64,000 nucleotides of DNA from Lachnospiraceae bacterium (GCA_017473115.1 JAFUNC010000002.1:89218-153217); one strand, 5' to 3'. Numbered from the stretch's first letter, positions 10,232-19,889 are shown. Notes: generated by a model not told the origin, from the letters alone. Program-made: numbers and translations.

Positions 10232-11311
10232 ATGCCACGTATTGAAGAAATATTACAGGTTGCAATGGATGCCAGAGCATCCGATATTCATTTAACAGCA
10301 GGTTTACCGCCTAAAATGCGTGTAAACGGACATTTGTTAAATATGGATTTTCCGATTTTAAAACCGGACGATACATTAGCAATTGTTGCACAGATTATGA
10401 CAGACCATCAGAAGCAGATGTTCGAAGAACGAGGAGAACTGGATATGTCTTTCGCGGTTACCAACCTTGGTCGTTACCGTGTTAATGCATTCCGTCAGAG
10501 AGGTTCCGTAGCAATGGCGCTCCGTGCCGTTAATACCGTTATTCCTTCTCCTGCGCAGTTGGGTGTTCCCAATTCCGTAGTTGAACTTTACAACCGTAAG
10601 AGAGGTCTTGTATTGGTAACAGGTCCTACCGGTTCCGGTAAATCAACAACACTTGCTTCCATCATTGATAAGGCGAACAACAACCGTGATGCACATATCA
10701 TTACACTGGAAGACCCTATCGAGTATCTGCACTTACATAAAATGTCAATGGTTAACCAGCGAGAAATCGGTTTTGACTCTATGAGTTATGAGAGAGCCTT
10801 AAGAGCTGCCCTTCGAGAAGATCCCGATATTATCCTCGTAGGTGAAATGCGTGACTACGAAACTATTTCCGTAGCAATCACCGCAGCCGAAACAGGTCAC
10901 TTGGTGCTTTCTACACTGCATACTATCGGTGCAGCAAGTACAATCGACCGTATCATCGACGTTTTCCCGCCTCATCAGCAGCAACAGATTCGTGTTCAGC
11001 TTGCTAACGTATTGGAGGCAGTTATTTCTCAGCAGTTGATTCCTACCGCTGACGGTAGAGGTCGAGTTGCAGCATTCGAGGTAATGCATGCAAACCATGC
11101 GGTACGTAACCTGATTCGTGAAGGTAAGTCACATCAGTTACAGTCAACCATGCAGACAAACCGTAAGATGGGTATGATCACCATGGACGAAGCCCTTACA
11201 CAGCTTTACTTGGAAGGTAAGATTGATAAGGAAATGGTTGTTCAGTATGCACAGGATCCTGACGGTATGATTCAGAAGTTAGGTTTAAGAGGTGTATACG
11301 CTCCTATGTAA
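10232..11311 (+). CDS. pilT: Type IV pilus retraction ATPase PilT
   Basis: A 359-residue secretion ATPase of full PilT length. Walker A GPTGSGKSTT begins at residue 131; the Asp box EDPIEYLH, Walker B ILVGEMRD and His box TGHLVLSTLHT follow in order. The retraction-specific AIRNLIREGK-like motif is present (AVRNLIREGKSHQ). PilT hexamers power pilus retraction and twitching. No other pilus gene (pilB, pilC, pilin) lies beside it here. A small hairpin (GTAC-c-TTTATC / GATAAAGTAC) lies just upstream. The strong codon bias toward GGT/CGT suggests good expression. Confidence 0.93.
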   Translation: MPRIEEILQVAMDARASDIHLTAGLPPKMRVNGHLLNMDFPILKPDDTLAIVAQIMTDHQKQMFEERGELDMSFAVTNLGRYRVNAFRQRGSVAMALRAVNTVIPSPAQLGVPNSVVELYNRKRGLVLVTGPTGSGKSTTLASIIDKANNNRDAHIITLEDPIEYLHLHKMSMVNQREIGFDSMSYERALRAALREDPDIILVGEMRDYETISVAITAAETGHLVLSTLHTIGAASTIDRIIDVFPPHQQQQIRVQLANVLEAVISQQLIPTADGRGRVAAFEVMHANHAVRNLIREGKSHQLQSTMQTNRKMGMITMDEALTQLYLEGKIDKEMVVQYAQDPDGMIQKLGLRGVYAPM

Positions 11312-11333
11312 ATTTTATACATAAGCAAATGAG

Positions 11334-11361
11334 AGACCGGCGTTTTACGTCGGTCTTTTTT
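11334..11361 (+). terminator. Terminator after pilT
   Basis: Stem AGACCGGCG / CGTCGGTCT with one G-U pair and a five-base loop, followed by TTTTTTA. Confidence 0.85.
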
Positions 11362-11442
11362 ATTTTGGTGAATCAACCGGACAGACGTAAACCATGTATG
11401 ATTTTGCGCCTGATTATCATGTTGAAAATTCTGTATTTTTCA

Positions 11443-11471
11443 TTTCCAAAACTACAATTTTAAGATATAAT
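11443..11471 (+). promoter_or_regulatory. Likely promoter before the FapA-type gene
   Basis: TATAAT at 11466-11471 is perfect; the element 17 bases upstream, TTTCCA, is a four-of-six match to the -35. Confidence 0.45.
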
Positions 11472-11533
11472 AAAATATAGAAAAAGGCATACGATTCTGT
11501 TTGATTTAGTATCTTTTTGGGGTGGGGATTTTT

Positions 11534-13735
11534 ATGGAAAATGCTGTATTGGAACAATTAAAGAAAAAAGGATTTATGGATATCCAGTTGCATCAAATTC
11601 AATTGGGCTTGTCGGAAGGGTTGGCGGTTGAGCATTATGCCAAACCTGAATTTGACTGGTTCCAAATGGAGGAGATCAGGAAAGGACTGAAAGCAAAACT
11701 GGATGTGAAATGTTATGCCAATCCGGAGATTTCTTTTGAGAAGATGCGTCAAATTCGTAAAGGGTTGCAGGATGGCATTGATCTTATGCCTTATCTTGAA
11801 TGGAATGCCGGTGTTTTAAAAGAATTCCGCCTTGCAAAAGGAAAGGGTATTGATTTGCTTGCTTATATTCATGAGGGGTATGATGCATTACAACTTGCGG
11901 AAATCAGAAAAGCATTGGAAAAAAATATAGTTTTTACGCCGCACATTAACAGGGAATACAGGGCTGCATCCATTGCTGAAATTTGCAATGGATTGGAAAG
12001 TGGCGTGGATGTATCCGTTTATGCCAAAGAGATGTACAGTTGGCGTAAAATGAGAGAACTTCGCCTTGGTTTAGAAAATCGTTTGGATGTTTCCAAATAT
12101 AGCGGAGAATTTTATGATTGGGAACAGATGCGGGAAATCCGATTAGGATTAAAAGCTGGTATTGAAGTTGATTCATATTGTTCTTTGCGATATTCGGCAA
12201 AAGAAATGCGTAAGAAACGACTGGAACTTTTATTAAAGACCCATGTAAACGGCAATGCATTTGTAAAACAAATGGAAGCATCGGTAAGTAATATATTATC
12301 CTCTGAGCATGCTTTGGATGTACATCATTTTCCGGTGAAAGCAGAAAATGAAGATAATGTCAGAACGGATGATTCTAAAAAACCGGTATTGGGTAAAGAA
12401 CATTTGGCGTTGGAATTCCGTGCGGGCAATATGGAAGCGTATCTTACCGTTGAAATACCGAATGGCACCATAGAACATGAAACTCTTATGGATTTTTTAA
12501 GAGAGAAGAACATAAAAAAAGGGATATTGGATACTGTACTGGAACGGATTTGCAATAGCGGATACGAAGCAGGCCCCATATTAATTGCGCAGGGTAAAAT
12601 ACCGTTAAAAGGTGAAGACGGTCGTTACGAGTATTTCTTCCGTACGGATGTACAGAAAAAACCGAAGGTTTTAGAAGACGGAAGTACGGATTATAAAGAT
12701 ATTGAATGGTTTGAAGTAGTACGCGAAGGTCAAAAAATTGCATATTATCATGAAGCGAAAGAAGGCATTGACGGATATGACGTGCTTGGAAATGTAATCA
12801 AAGGCCGAAAAGGCACGGAGAAACGCGTGCTGAGAGGAAAAGGATTCCGATTGGAAGAGGACAAGAAAACATATACAGCCTTGTATAACGGAATGATACG
12901 TCTGGAGGACGAGGAACTGTCGGTGGTAAATCATTTGGAATTAGATGAAATTAATATGACCACAGGAAACATTTTTTTTGACGGAAGTCTTCATATCCGC
13001 GGGAATGTGAGCAGCGGAATGACGGTAAAAGCAACCGGTGATATTGTAATTGACGGTAATGTTGAAGTTGCAGTGATTGAAACCGAAGGCAGTGTCATGC
13101 TTAAAAAGGGTATGAACTCCTCCGGCTTGGGAACGGTAAAAGCAGGAAAAAATATAGTGAGCCGATTTTTTGATGCTACCAAGGTTATGGCCGACGGTAA
13201 TATCGAAGTAGAGAAGTGTCTGAACAGTCAGTTGTATGCAAAAGGAATCATTACGTCAACGAAGATTTTTGCCGGGGGCGTGGCAAGTTCGGAATCCGGT
13301 TTTTATCTGAATAATGTGGGGAATCATGCAGGATTAAAAACCGTTTTAAAAGTACAAATTAATGAGGCTGCACGTAATGATTATCAGAATATTCTTTTTA
13401 ATATAAAAGATGTCGCCCGGCAATTAGAGGTATTAAGCAGAACCTATGGCGAACTTATGGAGAAATATTCGGCGCAGGAACGCAGTGAAATGGAACTTTT
13501 TCAAAAGGTTGAAAATGCAGTTTTTCTGAAACAAAAACAGTTGGATAAAATGAAAGAACTGGAGAAGAAATTAAAAAGAATGATTGATAAAGAAAAACTC
13601 GTCAGCATTGTGATTGGCGGAAATGCTTATGAAGGTACTGTGATTGAAATGGGCAGCAGCCGATGGGAAGCCAAAAATCAACGTAATATCACCGTGAAGC
13701 AGCAAAACAGCGATATTTCAGTATACAACAATTAA
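11534..13735 (+). CDS. FapA (DUF342) protein with N-terminal 26-residue repeats
   Basis: A 733-residue protein; the ATG is chosen because GGGGTGGGG lies six bases upstream. Residues ~14-235 consist of about eight and a half degenerate repeats of some 26 residues, with the pattern W-x-x-M-x-E-I-R-x-G-L-x-x-x-L/I-D-V-x-x-Y-A. Residues ~290 onward match the flagellar-assembly/polymer protein A family (DUF342): IAYYHEAKEGIDGYDVLGN, then a beta-helix-like run (IRGNVSSGMTVKATGDIVIDGNVEVA). A coiled-coil-like charged stretch follows near the end (KQKQLDKMKELEKKLKRM). FapA proteins affect motility or polar organisation in some bacteria, but the biochemical role is poorly known. The repeats look like an added recognition domain. 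The REC/HD-GYP gene follows after 18 bases, so the two are probably co-transcribed. Confidence 0.8.
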   Translation: MENAVLEQLKKKGFMDIQLHQIQLGLSEGLAVEHYAKPEFDWFQMEEIRKGLKAKLDVKCYANPEISFEKMRQIRKGLQDGIDLMPYLEWNAGVLKEFRLAKGKGIDLLAYIHEGYDALQLAEIRKALEKNIVFTPHINREYRAASIAEICNGLESGVDVSVYAKEMYSWRKMRELRLGLENRLDVSKYSGEFYDWEQMREIRLGLKAGIEVDSYCSLRYSAKEMRKKRLELLLKTHVNGNAFVKQMEASVSNILSSEHALDVHHFPVKAENEDNVRTDDSKKPVLGKEHLALEFRAGNMEAYLTVEIPNGTIEHETLMDFLREKNIKKGILDTVLERICNSGYEAGPILIAQGKIPLKGEDGRYEYFFRTDVQKKPKVLEDGSTDYKDIEWFEVVREGQKIAYYHEAKEGIDGYDVLGNVIKGRKGTEKRVLRGKGFRLEEDKKTYTALYNGMIRLEDEELSVVNHLELDEINMTTGNIFFDGSLHIRGNVSSGMTVKATGDIVIDGNVEVAVIETEGSVMLKKGMNSSGLGTVKAGKNIVSRFFDATKVMADGNIEVEKCLNSQLYAKGIITSTKIFAGGVASSESGFYLNNVGNHAGLKTVLKVQINEAARNDYQNILFNIKDVARQLEVLSRTYGELMEKYSAQERSEMELFQKVENAVFLKQKQLDKMKELEKKLKRMIDKEKLVSIVIGGNAYEGTVIEMGSSRWEAKNQRNITVKQQNSDISVYNN

Positions 13736-13753
13736 TATGTCGGGGGGATTGGA

Positions 13754-14854
13754 ATGAGAAATAAGATATTGGTTGTGGATGATTCCGCATTTAATCGTCA
13801 GGTTTTAATTGATATTCTGAAGGATACTTATGCCGTTGCAGAAGCGGGAAACGGTGTGGAGGCTTTGAAAATCGTTGAGGAGCAGATGCAGGAGATTGCT
13901 GCTGTTTTTCTTGATATTAATATGCCGGAAATGGACGGAATTACTTTTTTGAAAAAAATGACCGAGAGAAAGTATCTGGGTGCGTTTCCTGTATTGGTGG
14001 TTACCAGCGAACAGTCGGTAGAACAGGTGGCGGAATGTTTTGAGTATGGTGCGGTAGATTATATTCGCAAGCCGGTCAATAAAGATTTTATCATGCAAAG
14101 ATTAAATAAGTTATTGGTATTGTTTGAGCAAAAAAATGATTTTAAAGAACGGCTGGATAAGCAGACTTTAACGTTGCAATCCCAATATCGGCTGTTAAAG
14201 CAACAGGCGTTGCAGTTGAAAAAGAATCAGGAGAATATAATCAATATTTTAGGAACGGTGGTAGAGTACCGAAATTTAGAGGGACGTATGCATACCACCA
14301 GAGTAAAGGGTTTTACTAAGATTCTCGGTACTTATATGATGAAACACTATCCGGAATATGAATTGACCGGAGAAAAGATCAATGCTATTGCAGCGGCCAG
14401 TGTTTTGCATGATGTGGGTAAGGTTATGCTTTCGGATGCGATTCTCTTAAAACCGGGGAAACTGACGAAAGAGGAGTTTGAATATGTGAAGTCACATTCC
14501 GTCAAAGGATATGATATTGTAAACAGTTTAACGGATATGTTGGATGAAGAATATGTCCGATACGGTACAGAAATCGTAAGATGGCATCATGAAAAGTATG
14601 ACGGCTCCGGATATCCGGACGGATTAAAAGGAGATGAGATACCGATTTCGGCCCAACTGGTATCTGTAGCGGATTGTTTTGAATCATTGCTTTCGGAAAG
14701 TGTATATAAAGGAGCGATTCCTTTTGAAGAGGCGTATAATATGATTCTTCAGGGTGAATGCGGTATATTTTCGTATAAACTGTTGGAGTGCTTCCGTAAG
14801 GCCAAAGATGATATGGCAAATTATATCAAAAAGGTTGAAAAAAGTGTAGAATAA
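13754..14854 (+). CDS. Response regulator with HD-GYP domain (cyclic-di-GMP hydrolase type)
   Basis: A 366-residue two-domain protein. Residues 1-120 form a receiver domain with DD at 9-10, phospho-acceptor D54 in FLDINMPEMDG, and K106. A charged linker leads to the HD-GYP domain: H219-D220, HHEKYDG at 278-284 and GYP at 286-288 are intact. HD-GYP enzymes linearise cyclic-di-GMP to pGpG or GMP. The usual ADVYDALTS segment reads ADCFESLLS, a mild divergence. No histidine kinase lies adjacent, so it is an orphan regulator. Its place in one unit with the FapA-type gene, just after pilT, suggests a role in surface motility; that is inference. Confidence 0.88.
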   Translation: MRNKILVVDDSAFNRQVLIDILKDTYAVAEAGNGVEALKIVEEQMQEIAAVFLDINMPEMDGITFLKKMTERKYLGAFPVLVVTSEQSVEQVAECFEYGAVDYIRKPVNKDFIMQRLNKLLVLFEQKNDFKERLDKQTLTLQSQYRLLKQQALQLKKNQENIINILGTVVEYRNLEGRMHTTRVKGFTKILGTYMMKHYPEYELTGEKINAIAAASVLHDVGKVMLSDAILLKPGKLTKEEFEYVKSHSVKGYDIVNSLTDMLDEEYVRYGTEIVRWHHEKYDGSGYPDGLKGDEIPISAQLVSVADCFESLLSESVYKGAIPFEEAYNMILQGECGIFSYKLLECFRKAKDDMANYIKKVEKSVE

Positions 14855-14912
14855 TCGTCTATTCCTGCCGAAATGTAAATACAATGTAGTAATAACTTTT
14901 CTGAGGTTACAT

Positions 14913-16094
14913 ATGAGGCAAAATAAAACGTTTGGAATAGTAAGATGTTTCATTGCAGTGCTTTTTTCAATGTGTATGATTTTTCAAACGGCAACAACCA
15001 TTTGTGCAGCGGCTCCCGCACATCATTCAACTTCCGTGATTCTGGTGGAAGAGACTACGGGACAGGTTATTTATGAGGTAAATGCCGATGAACAAAAAAG
15101 TCCTGCCAGTATTACCAAAGTAATGACTATGATTTTGGTGTTTGAAGCAATCGAAAACGGTCAAATTACTATGAATGACAAGGTGGTAACCAGTGCTCAT
15201 GCCCAGTCGATGGGAGGTTCCCAGGTTTTTCTGGAGGAAGGAGAATTACAGACAGTAGAGACGCTTTTAAAATGTGTGGCAGTATCCAGCGGTAACGATG
15301 CCAGCGTTGCTCTGGCTGAGTATGTGGCAGGAACAGAAGAGGAGTTTGTGGCCCGTATGAATGAAAAAGCGTCCGAACTGGGGATGGAGAATACGCATTT
15401 TGTGGATTGCTGCGGCTTGACGGATTCGCCGGAACATTATACCACGGCACGGGATATTGCTACCATGTCCCGATACCTGATTCATCAATATCCCGAAGTA
15501 TATCATTTTACCACCATATGGATGGAAGATATTGTGCATTCCACGAATCGCGGAGATTCTACTTTTACTTTATCCAGTACGAATAAATTATTAAAGCAGT
15601 ATCCATATACTACGGGGTTGAAAACCGGTTTTACCAGTACGGCAAAATATTGCATCAGTGCTACAGCGAAGAAGGATAATATTTCCCTGATTGCGGTGGT
15701 TATGGCGGCAGAAACTTCAGATTTGCGAAATAAAGATGCCATCAGCCTTTTTAATTATGGGTTCTCTGTGAGCCGTCTGTATCAGGATACCAGAAGTTTG
15801 GGATGCGACAGCCTTCCGGTAAAAGGTGCGATTATTGATGAGATTCCGGTGGCTTGTGAGGAACAATTTACTTATCTTGACATAACGGGAATGGATTTTG
15901 CTAACGTAGAACGTAAAATCATGGTAAAAGAAGAAATTGAGGCACCGGTTCAGATGGGGCAGGTTGTAGGTGAAATTGTATATAGTTGTGACGGAAAAGA
16001 ACTCGGAAGCGTAGATATTGTCTCTTTGGCAGAGGCGGAGAAAGCCGGTGTTTGGGATTATTATGGTAAGGTTTTTATAAAATATCTTTTGTAA
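14913..16094 (+). CDS. D-alanyl-D-alanine carboxypeptidase, PBP5/DacF type (first copy)
   Basis: A 393-residue secreted S11 peptidase. An N-terminal signal peptide with a cleavage zone near CAAAPA (residues 31-36) is visible. The active-site triad motifs are intact: S66-I-T-K69, S-G-N (in VSSGNDAS) and K-T-G (in GLKTGFTS). These enzymes trim the terminal D-Ala from peptidoglycan pentapeptides. A PBP5 C-terminal domain follows. It is about 28% longer than the minimal catalytic domain, as usual for DacF. A second S11 gene lies 2.6 kb downstream beyond scpAB; the two are only moderately similar, so this is not a recent duplication. Confidence 0.9.
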   Translation: MRQNKTFGIVRCFIAVLFSMCMIFQTATTICAAAPAHHSTSVILVEETTGQVIYEVNADEQKSPASITKVMTMILVFEAIENGQITMNDKVVTSAHAQSMGGSQVFLEEGELQTVETLLKCVAVSSGNDASVALAEYVAGTEEEFVARMNEKASELGMENTHFVDCCGLTDSPEHYTTARDIATMSRYLIHQYPEVYHFTTIWMEDIVHSTNRGDSTFTLSSTNKLLKQYPYTTGLKTGFTSTAKYCISATAKKDNISLIAVVMAAETSDLRNKDAISLFNYGFSVSRLYQDTRSLGCDSLPVKGAIIDEIPVACEEQFTYLDITGMDFANVERKIMVKEEIEAPVQMGQVVGEIVYSCDGKELGSVDIVSLAEAEKAGVWDYYGKVFIKYLL

Positions 16095-16115
16095 TCAGGT
16101 GAGATATGTTAAAAT

Positions 16116-16166
16116 AATCAGGTATGGTCTGTTATTGATGTCGTAAGTAACGGACGATACCTGATT
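16116..16166 (+). terminator. Stem-loop after the first carboxypeptidase gene
   Basis: A long hairpin: AATCAGGTAT / ATACCTGATT on the outside and TCTGTTA / TAACGGA inside, followed by TTTAT. Probably a terminator, although the T run is short. Confidence 0.55.
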
Positions 16167-16251
16167 TTATGTAAAAGTAAAAGATATGTGCTGAAATGCT
16201 TACACATATCAAAACAAGAATCCTATTTTTATGGTTTTGAATGGAGAATGT

Positions 16252-17118
16252 ATGGGATATATCATATTGGGAATTTGTATCGCAGTTGCTCTGTTTTTTT
16301 TCATAGTGAACATTCGGGACATGAACCGTTTTGTGGTGCGAGAGTACACTTTTACCTCTGATAAAATCGCAAAAGAAGGTACTTTTGTATTTTTGAGTGA
16401 TTTGCATAACAAGAGTTACGGGAAAGAGAATGAAAAATTATTGAATGCAATTCATGAAGTTAAGCCGGATGTTTTGTTGGTGGGCGGTGATATGATTGTG
16501 GCAAGCCCCGGAGAAGGAAATGATACGGCGAAGGCTTTTATGCATACTTTGGCAAAGAATTATACCGTGTACCATGGTATGGGCAATCATGAGTACCGTT
16601 CGGATTTGTACCGGGAAAAATATGAAAGTATGTATGATGAATACAGTATGCCGTTGATAGAAAAGGGCGTTGTTTTTTTGCGAAACGAAACGGTATTTCT
16701 CAAAGAATATAATATTCGGATTCGCGGCGCGGAAATCGATCGCAAGTATTATAAAAGATTTGTGGTACGCCATATGGAGAATACTTACTTGGAAGAAATC
16801 CTGGGAAAAAGTGACAAAGAGTGTTACGAAATTCTTCTGGCACATAATCCGGATTATTTTAGACAATACGCTGCATACGGAGCAGACTTGACGTTGGCAG
16901 GACATGTTCACGGTGGTATTATCCGTATGCCGTTTGTAGGAGGAATTGCATCGCCGGCAGTGCGATTCTTTCCGAGATATAACGGAGGACTGTATCACAG
17001 AGGGGATGCCGATATGATTGTAAGTTGCGGATTGGGAACCCATACGCTCCCTATGCGTATTTTTAATCCGGCAGAATTAATCGTAATTCATTTAAAGCCT
17101 GCTTGCAAAGATGCGTAA
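16252..17118 (+). CDS. Calcineurin-like metallophosphoesterase (YkuE-like), membrane-anchored
   Basis: A 288-residue protein with one N-terminal membrane segment (IILGICIAVALFFFIV). Metal-ligand motifs of the calcineurin fold follow in order: LSDLHN, GGDM, GNHE, an AHNPD segment and GHVHGG. The substrate is unknown; relatives include YkuE and UDP-diacylglucosamine hydrolase-like enzymes. The ATG at 16252 is favoured over one 21 bases upstream because TGGAGA precedes it at correct spacing. The gene lies directly before scpA, with 43 bases between. Confidence 0.82.
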   Translation: MGYIILGICIAVALFFFIVNIRDMNRFVVREYTFTSDKIAKEGTFVFLSDLHNKSYGKENEKLLNAIHEVKPDVLLVGGDMIVASPGEGNDTAKAFMHTLAKNYTVYHGMGNHEYRSDLYREKYESMYDEYSMPLIEKGVVFLRNETVFLKEYNIRIRGAEIDRKYYKRFVVRHMENTYLEEILGKSDKECYEILLAHNPDYFRQYAAYGADLTLAGHVHGGIIRMPFVGGIASPAVRFFPRYNGGLYHRGDADMIVSCGLGTHTLPMRIFNPAELIVIHLKPACKDA

Positions 17119-17161
17119 AAACGGATAAAATAGAGTGGATTTGTAAAAACGGAGAAATTTT

Positions 17162-17992
17162 ATGGCAATACCTGTTAAACTGGAGGTTTTTGAAGGTCCT
17201 CTTGATCTTCTCCTTCATTTGATTGAAAAGAATAAAGTAGACATTTATGATATTCCCATTGCGGAAATTACCCAGCAGTATCTGGAATATATTAATCAGA
17301 TGCATACGGATGATATGAATGTAATGAGTGAATTTCTTGTGATGGCGGCTACACTTTTGGATATTAAGTGTAAAATGCTTCTTCCGCCCGAAGTGAATGA
17401 AGACGGTGAGGAAGAAGATCCCAGAGCGGAACTGGTCCAGAAATTGTTGGAATATAAGATGTACAAATATATGTCCTATGAACTGAAAGATATGCAGATG
17501 GGAGCAGAGAAATATCTGTACAAGAAACCGACCATTCCCAAGGAAGTTCTGGAATATCAGGCACCAATTGATTATGAAGAACTGGTGGGAGATTCCACCT
17601 TACAACTTTTAAATGAATTATTCCAAAGTATTATGAAACGTCAGGAAGATAAAATTGACCCTGTGCGCAGTACTTTTGGTAAAATCCAAAAAGAAGAAAT
17701 TGATCTGGAAAAGAAACAGTCTTATATTTTTGACTACATTGAGAAGAATCGTAAATGCAGTTTCAGACAGTTGCTGGAGAAACAGAAGAGCAAGATGGAA
17801 GTGATTGTGACATTCCTTATTGTTCTGGAGTTGATTAAAGTCGGTAGTGTGGATGTGGAACAGGATGATACGTTCGGCGAAATCAATATTACATATAAGG
17901 CCCCGTTCAGTGGTGTGATTGATTTATCGGAAACAAAGAAAGAAGAAAAAGAGGACCCGTTGGCAGGTGTTTTGCCGGCATCGGATACCTGA
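17162..17992 (+). CDS. scpA: Segregation and condensation protein A (kleisin)
   Basis: A 276-residue protein starting with the characteristic ScpA sequence KLEVFEGPLDLLLHLIEK and continuing DIPIAEITQQYLEYI. A short winged-helix-like C-terminal region ends near residue 245, then an acidic/lysine-rich tail. ScpA bridges the SMC ATPase heads and binds ScpB in the chromosome condensation complex. scpB follows after 15 bases, which confirms the assignment. Confidence 0.96.
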   Translation: MAIPVKLEVFEGPLDLLLHLIEKNKVDIYDIPIAEITQQYLEYINQMHTDDMNVMSEFLVMAATLLDIKCKMLLPPEVNEDGEEEDPRAELVQKLLEYKMYKYMSYELKDMQMGAEKYLYKKPTIPKEVLEYQAPIDYEELVGDSTLQLLNELFQSIMKRQEDKIDPVRSTFGKIQKEEIDLEKKQSYIFDYIEKNRKCSFRQLLEKQKSKMEVIVTFLIVLELIKVGSVDVEQDDTFGEINITYKAPFSGVIDLSETKKEEKEDPLAGVLPASDT

Positions 17993-18007
17993 TTGAGGTG
18001 ATGAAAA

Positions 18008-18577
18008 GTGGAACGAGAAAGAGCGCAGGCGGTAATCGAGGCGGTTTTGTTTGCTATGGGAGATTCCGTAAGTATTTCGGATTTGGCAATTGCCGTGGAT
18101 GAGAATGAGAAATTTGTAAAAGAAATATTGGAAGAGATGAAGGTCTTTTATGCGGAAAGCAATCGCGGTATTCAAATTGTGGAACTTGAGGACGCTGTCC
18201 AGTTACGCACAAAGGATGAGTTTTATGATGAGTTGATTAAGGTTGCGTCAGCACCGAAAAAACAGACGCTGACAGATGCTTTGTTGGAGGTTTTATCCAT
18301 TATTGCATACAAGCAGCCCGTAACGCGTTTGGATGTGGAGAAAATCCGTGGTGTAAACAGCGATCATGGTATCAGCCGCTTGGTAGAGTTGGGCTTTGTA
18401 AAAGAGTTAGGACGCCTGGATGCACCGGGAAGACCGCTTTTGTTTGGAACTACAGAGCAGTTTTTACGTAGTTTTGGCGTGAAATCCATCGATGATTTGC
18501 CGGAGATGAGCAGAGATTTGTTGGAAGATTTCAAAGTACAGGCAGAACAGGAAATTCAATTAAAACTGGATATTTAA
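18008..18577 (+). CDS. scpB: Segregation and condensation protein B
   Basis: A 189-residue protein with GTG start preceded by GAGGTGATGAAAA. It has the ScpB double winged-helix pattern: AVIEAVLFAMGDSVSISDLA at the N-terminus and LSIIAYKQPVTRLDVEKIRGV in the second domain, then GRPLLFGTTEQFL. ScpB dimers bind ScpA and regulate SMC. The partner smc gene is not in the window. Confidence 0.96.
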   Translation: MERERAQAVIEAVLFAMGDSVSISDLAIAVDENEKFVKEILEEMKVFYAESNRGIQIVELEDAVQLRTKDEFYDELIKVASAPKKQTLTDALLEVLSIIAYKQPVTRLDVEKIRGVNSDHGISRLVELGFVKELGRLDAPGRPLLFGTTEQFLRSFGVKSIDDLPEMSRDLLEDFKVQAEQEIQLKLDI

Positions 18578-18728
18578 AAATGGTTAAGAATCTCAGAAGT
18601 GTTTGAATACTTTTTTTCTGGGGTTCTTTTTGTTTACGGTAAATTTAGGGGAGTAAGGAGAAAATAATCGGTGATTTTATACCATTGAATATCATATAGT
18701 GATAATAAGTGTAAAACAGGTGAATAAG

Positions 18729-19889
18729 ATGAGAAAAATGATAAGAAAAGGTCTGCTTCTTTTTTGTGTATTGCTGCTGTGGTTGAATGCGTCAATTACG
18801 GTATCTGCCGAAGAGGCAGACCTTAAATTGTATGCCCGTTCGGCACTTTTGATGGATGCCGAATCCGGGCGGGTATTATATGAGGAAAACGGATACGAAG
18901 TGATGCCCATGGCAAGTACCACCAAAATAATGACATGCATTTTAGCCTTGGAATCCGGAAAAGCCGATGAATATGTAACCGTATCCCGGAAAGCACAGGG
19001 ACAGCCCAAAGTGAGACTGGGAATCAAAGAAGGTGAATCCTATAATTTAAAAGATTTGCTATACTCTCTGATGTTGGAATCTCACAATGATGTTGCGGTA
19101 GCAATTGCGGAATATCTTGGTGGCAGTGTGGATGGTTTTGCGGATATGATGAATGCCAAGGCTGCGGAATTAGGATGTGAAAATACTTTTTTTGTTACGC
19201 CCAACGGACTGGATGCATCGAGAGCCGGAAAACAACATGGAAGTACGGCCTATGATATGGCATTGATTACTGCGTACGCTCTGGATAATAAAGATTTTTG
19301 CGAAATTATTGCTACGGGAAGTTATTCTTTTATGGAGAAAGCGGGACAGAAACAGTATACGGTTTATAATAAAGATGCATTTTTGAATATGTATGAAGGG
19401 GCAATAGGAGTAAAAACCGGTTTCACAAACGGTGCAGGGTATTGTTTTGTGGGAGCGGTGAAGCAGGGAGAAGCAACTTTTATTTCCGTGGTATTGGCAA
19501 GCGGATGGCCGCCTAATAAAAGTTGGAAGTGGGCGGATACAAAGACTTTAATGAACTACGGTACGCAGAATTATTTTTATCAATCTTATATCGGTGAAGG
19601 AACTTATGGACCGCTGGAGGTTGAGGACGGAGTTGTACCGGAAGCATACCTTACGTTGGAAAGGGAGGAAGTTGGTATGCTGCTACGGGAGGATGAAGAA
19701 ATTGTTACCGAATATGAATTGGTTGATAAACTGACGGCTCCGGTGGAAGAAGGACAGATTGTGGGATATGAAAGATATGTTCTGAATGGTGAAGTTTTGG
19801 CGGAATTTCCCATACGAACATTGGAAAAAACAGATAAAATCACGCCTTGGTATTGTTTTGGTAAAATTGTTGAAAAATTTTTGATTTAA
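18729..19889 (+). CDS. dacF: D-alanyl-D-alanine carboxypeptidase, DacF type (second copy)
   Basis: A 386-residue secreted S11 peptidase. The start is set at the ATG at 18729 because AGGTGA precedes it; this gives a clean signal peptide (basic MRKMIRKG, hydrophobic LLLFCVLLLWL, cleavage near VSA-EE). The catalytic motifs are S63-T-T-K66, S-H-N (in LESHNDVAVA) and K-T-G (in GVKTGFTNGAGYC). SxN reads SHN here, versus SGN in the upstream paralogue. A C-terminal domain of about 120 residues follows. It trims peptidoglycan stem peptides, possibly in the spore cortex as DacF does; spore-specific use is inference. Confidence 0.9.
   Translation: MRKMIRKGLLLFCVLLLWLNASITVSAEEADLKLYARSALLMDAESGRVLYEENGYEVMPMASTTKIMTCILALESGKADEYVTVSRKAQGQPKVRLGIKEGESYNLKDLLYSLMLESHNDVAVAIAEYLGGSVDGFADMMNAKAAELGCENTFFVTPNGLDASRAGKQHGSTAYDMALITAYALDNKDFCEIIATGSYSFMEKAGQKQYTVYNKDAFLNMYEGAIGVKTGFTNGAGYCFVGAVKQGEATFISVVLASGWPPNKSWKWADTKTLMNYGTQNYFYQSYIGEGTYGPLEVEDGVVPEAYLTLEREEVGMLLREDEEIVTEYELVDKLTAPVEEGQIVGYERYVLNGEVLAEFPIRTLEKTDKITPWYCFGKIVEKFLI

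Noticed and set aside
14913-19889. Recent duplication of the two carboxypeptidase genes
   Set aside because: The proteins share motifs but differ in the SxN motif, signal peptide and C-terminal sequence; they look like old paralogues.
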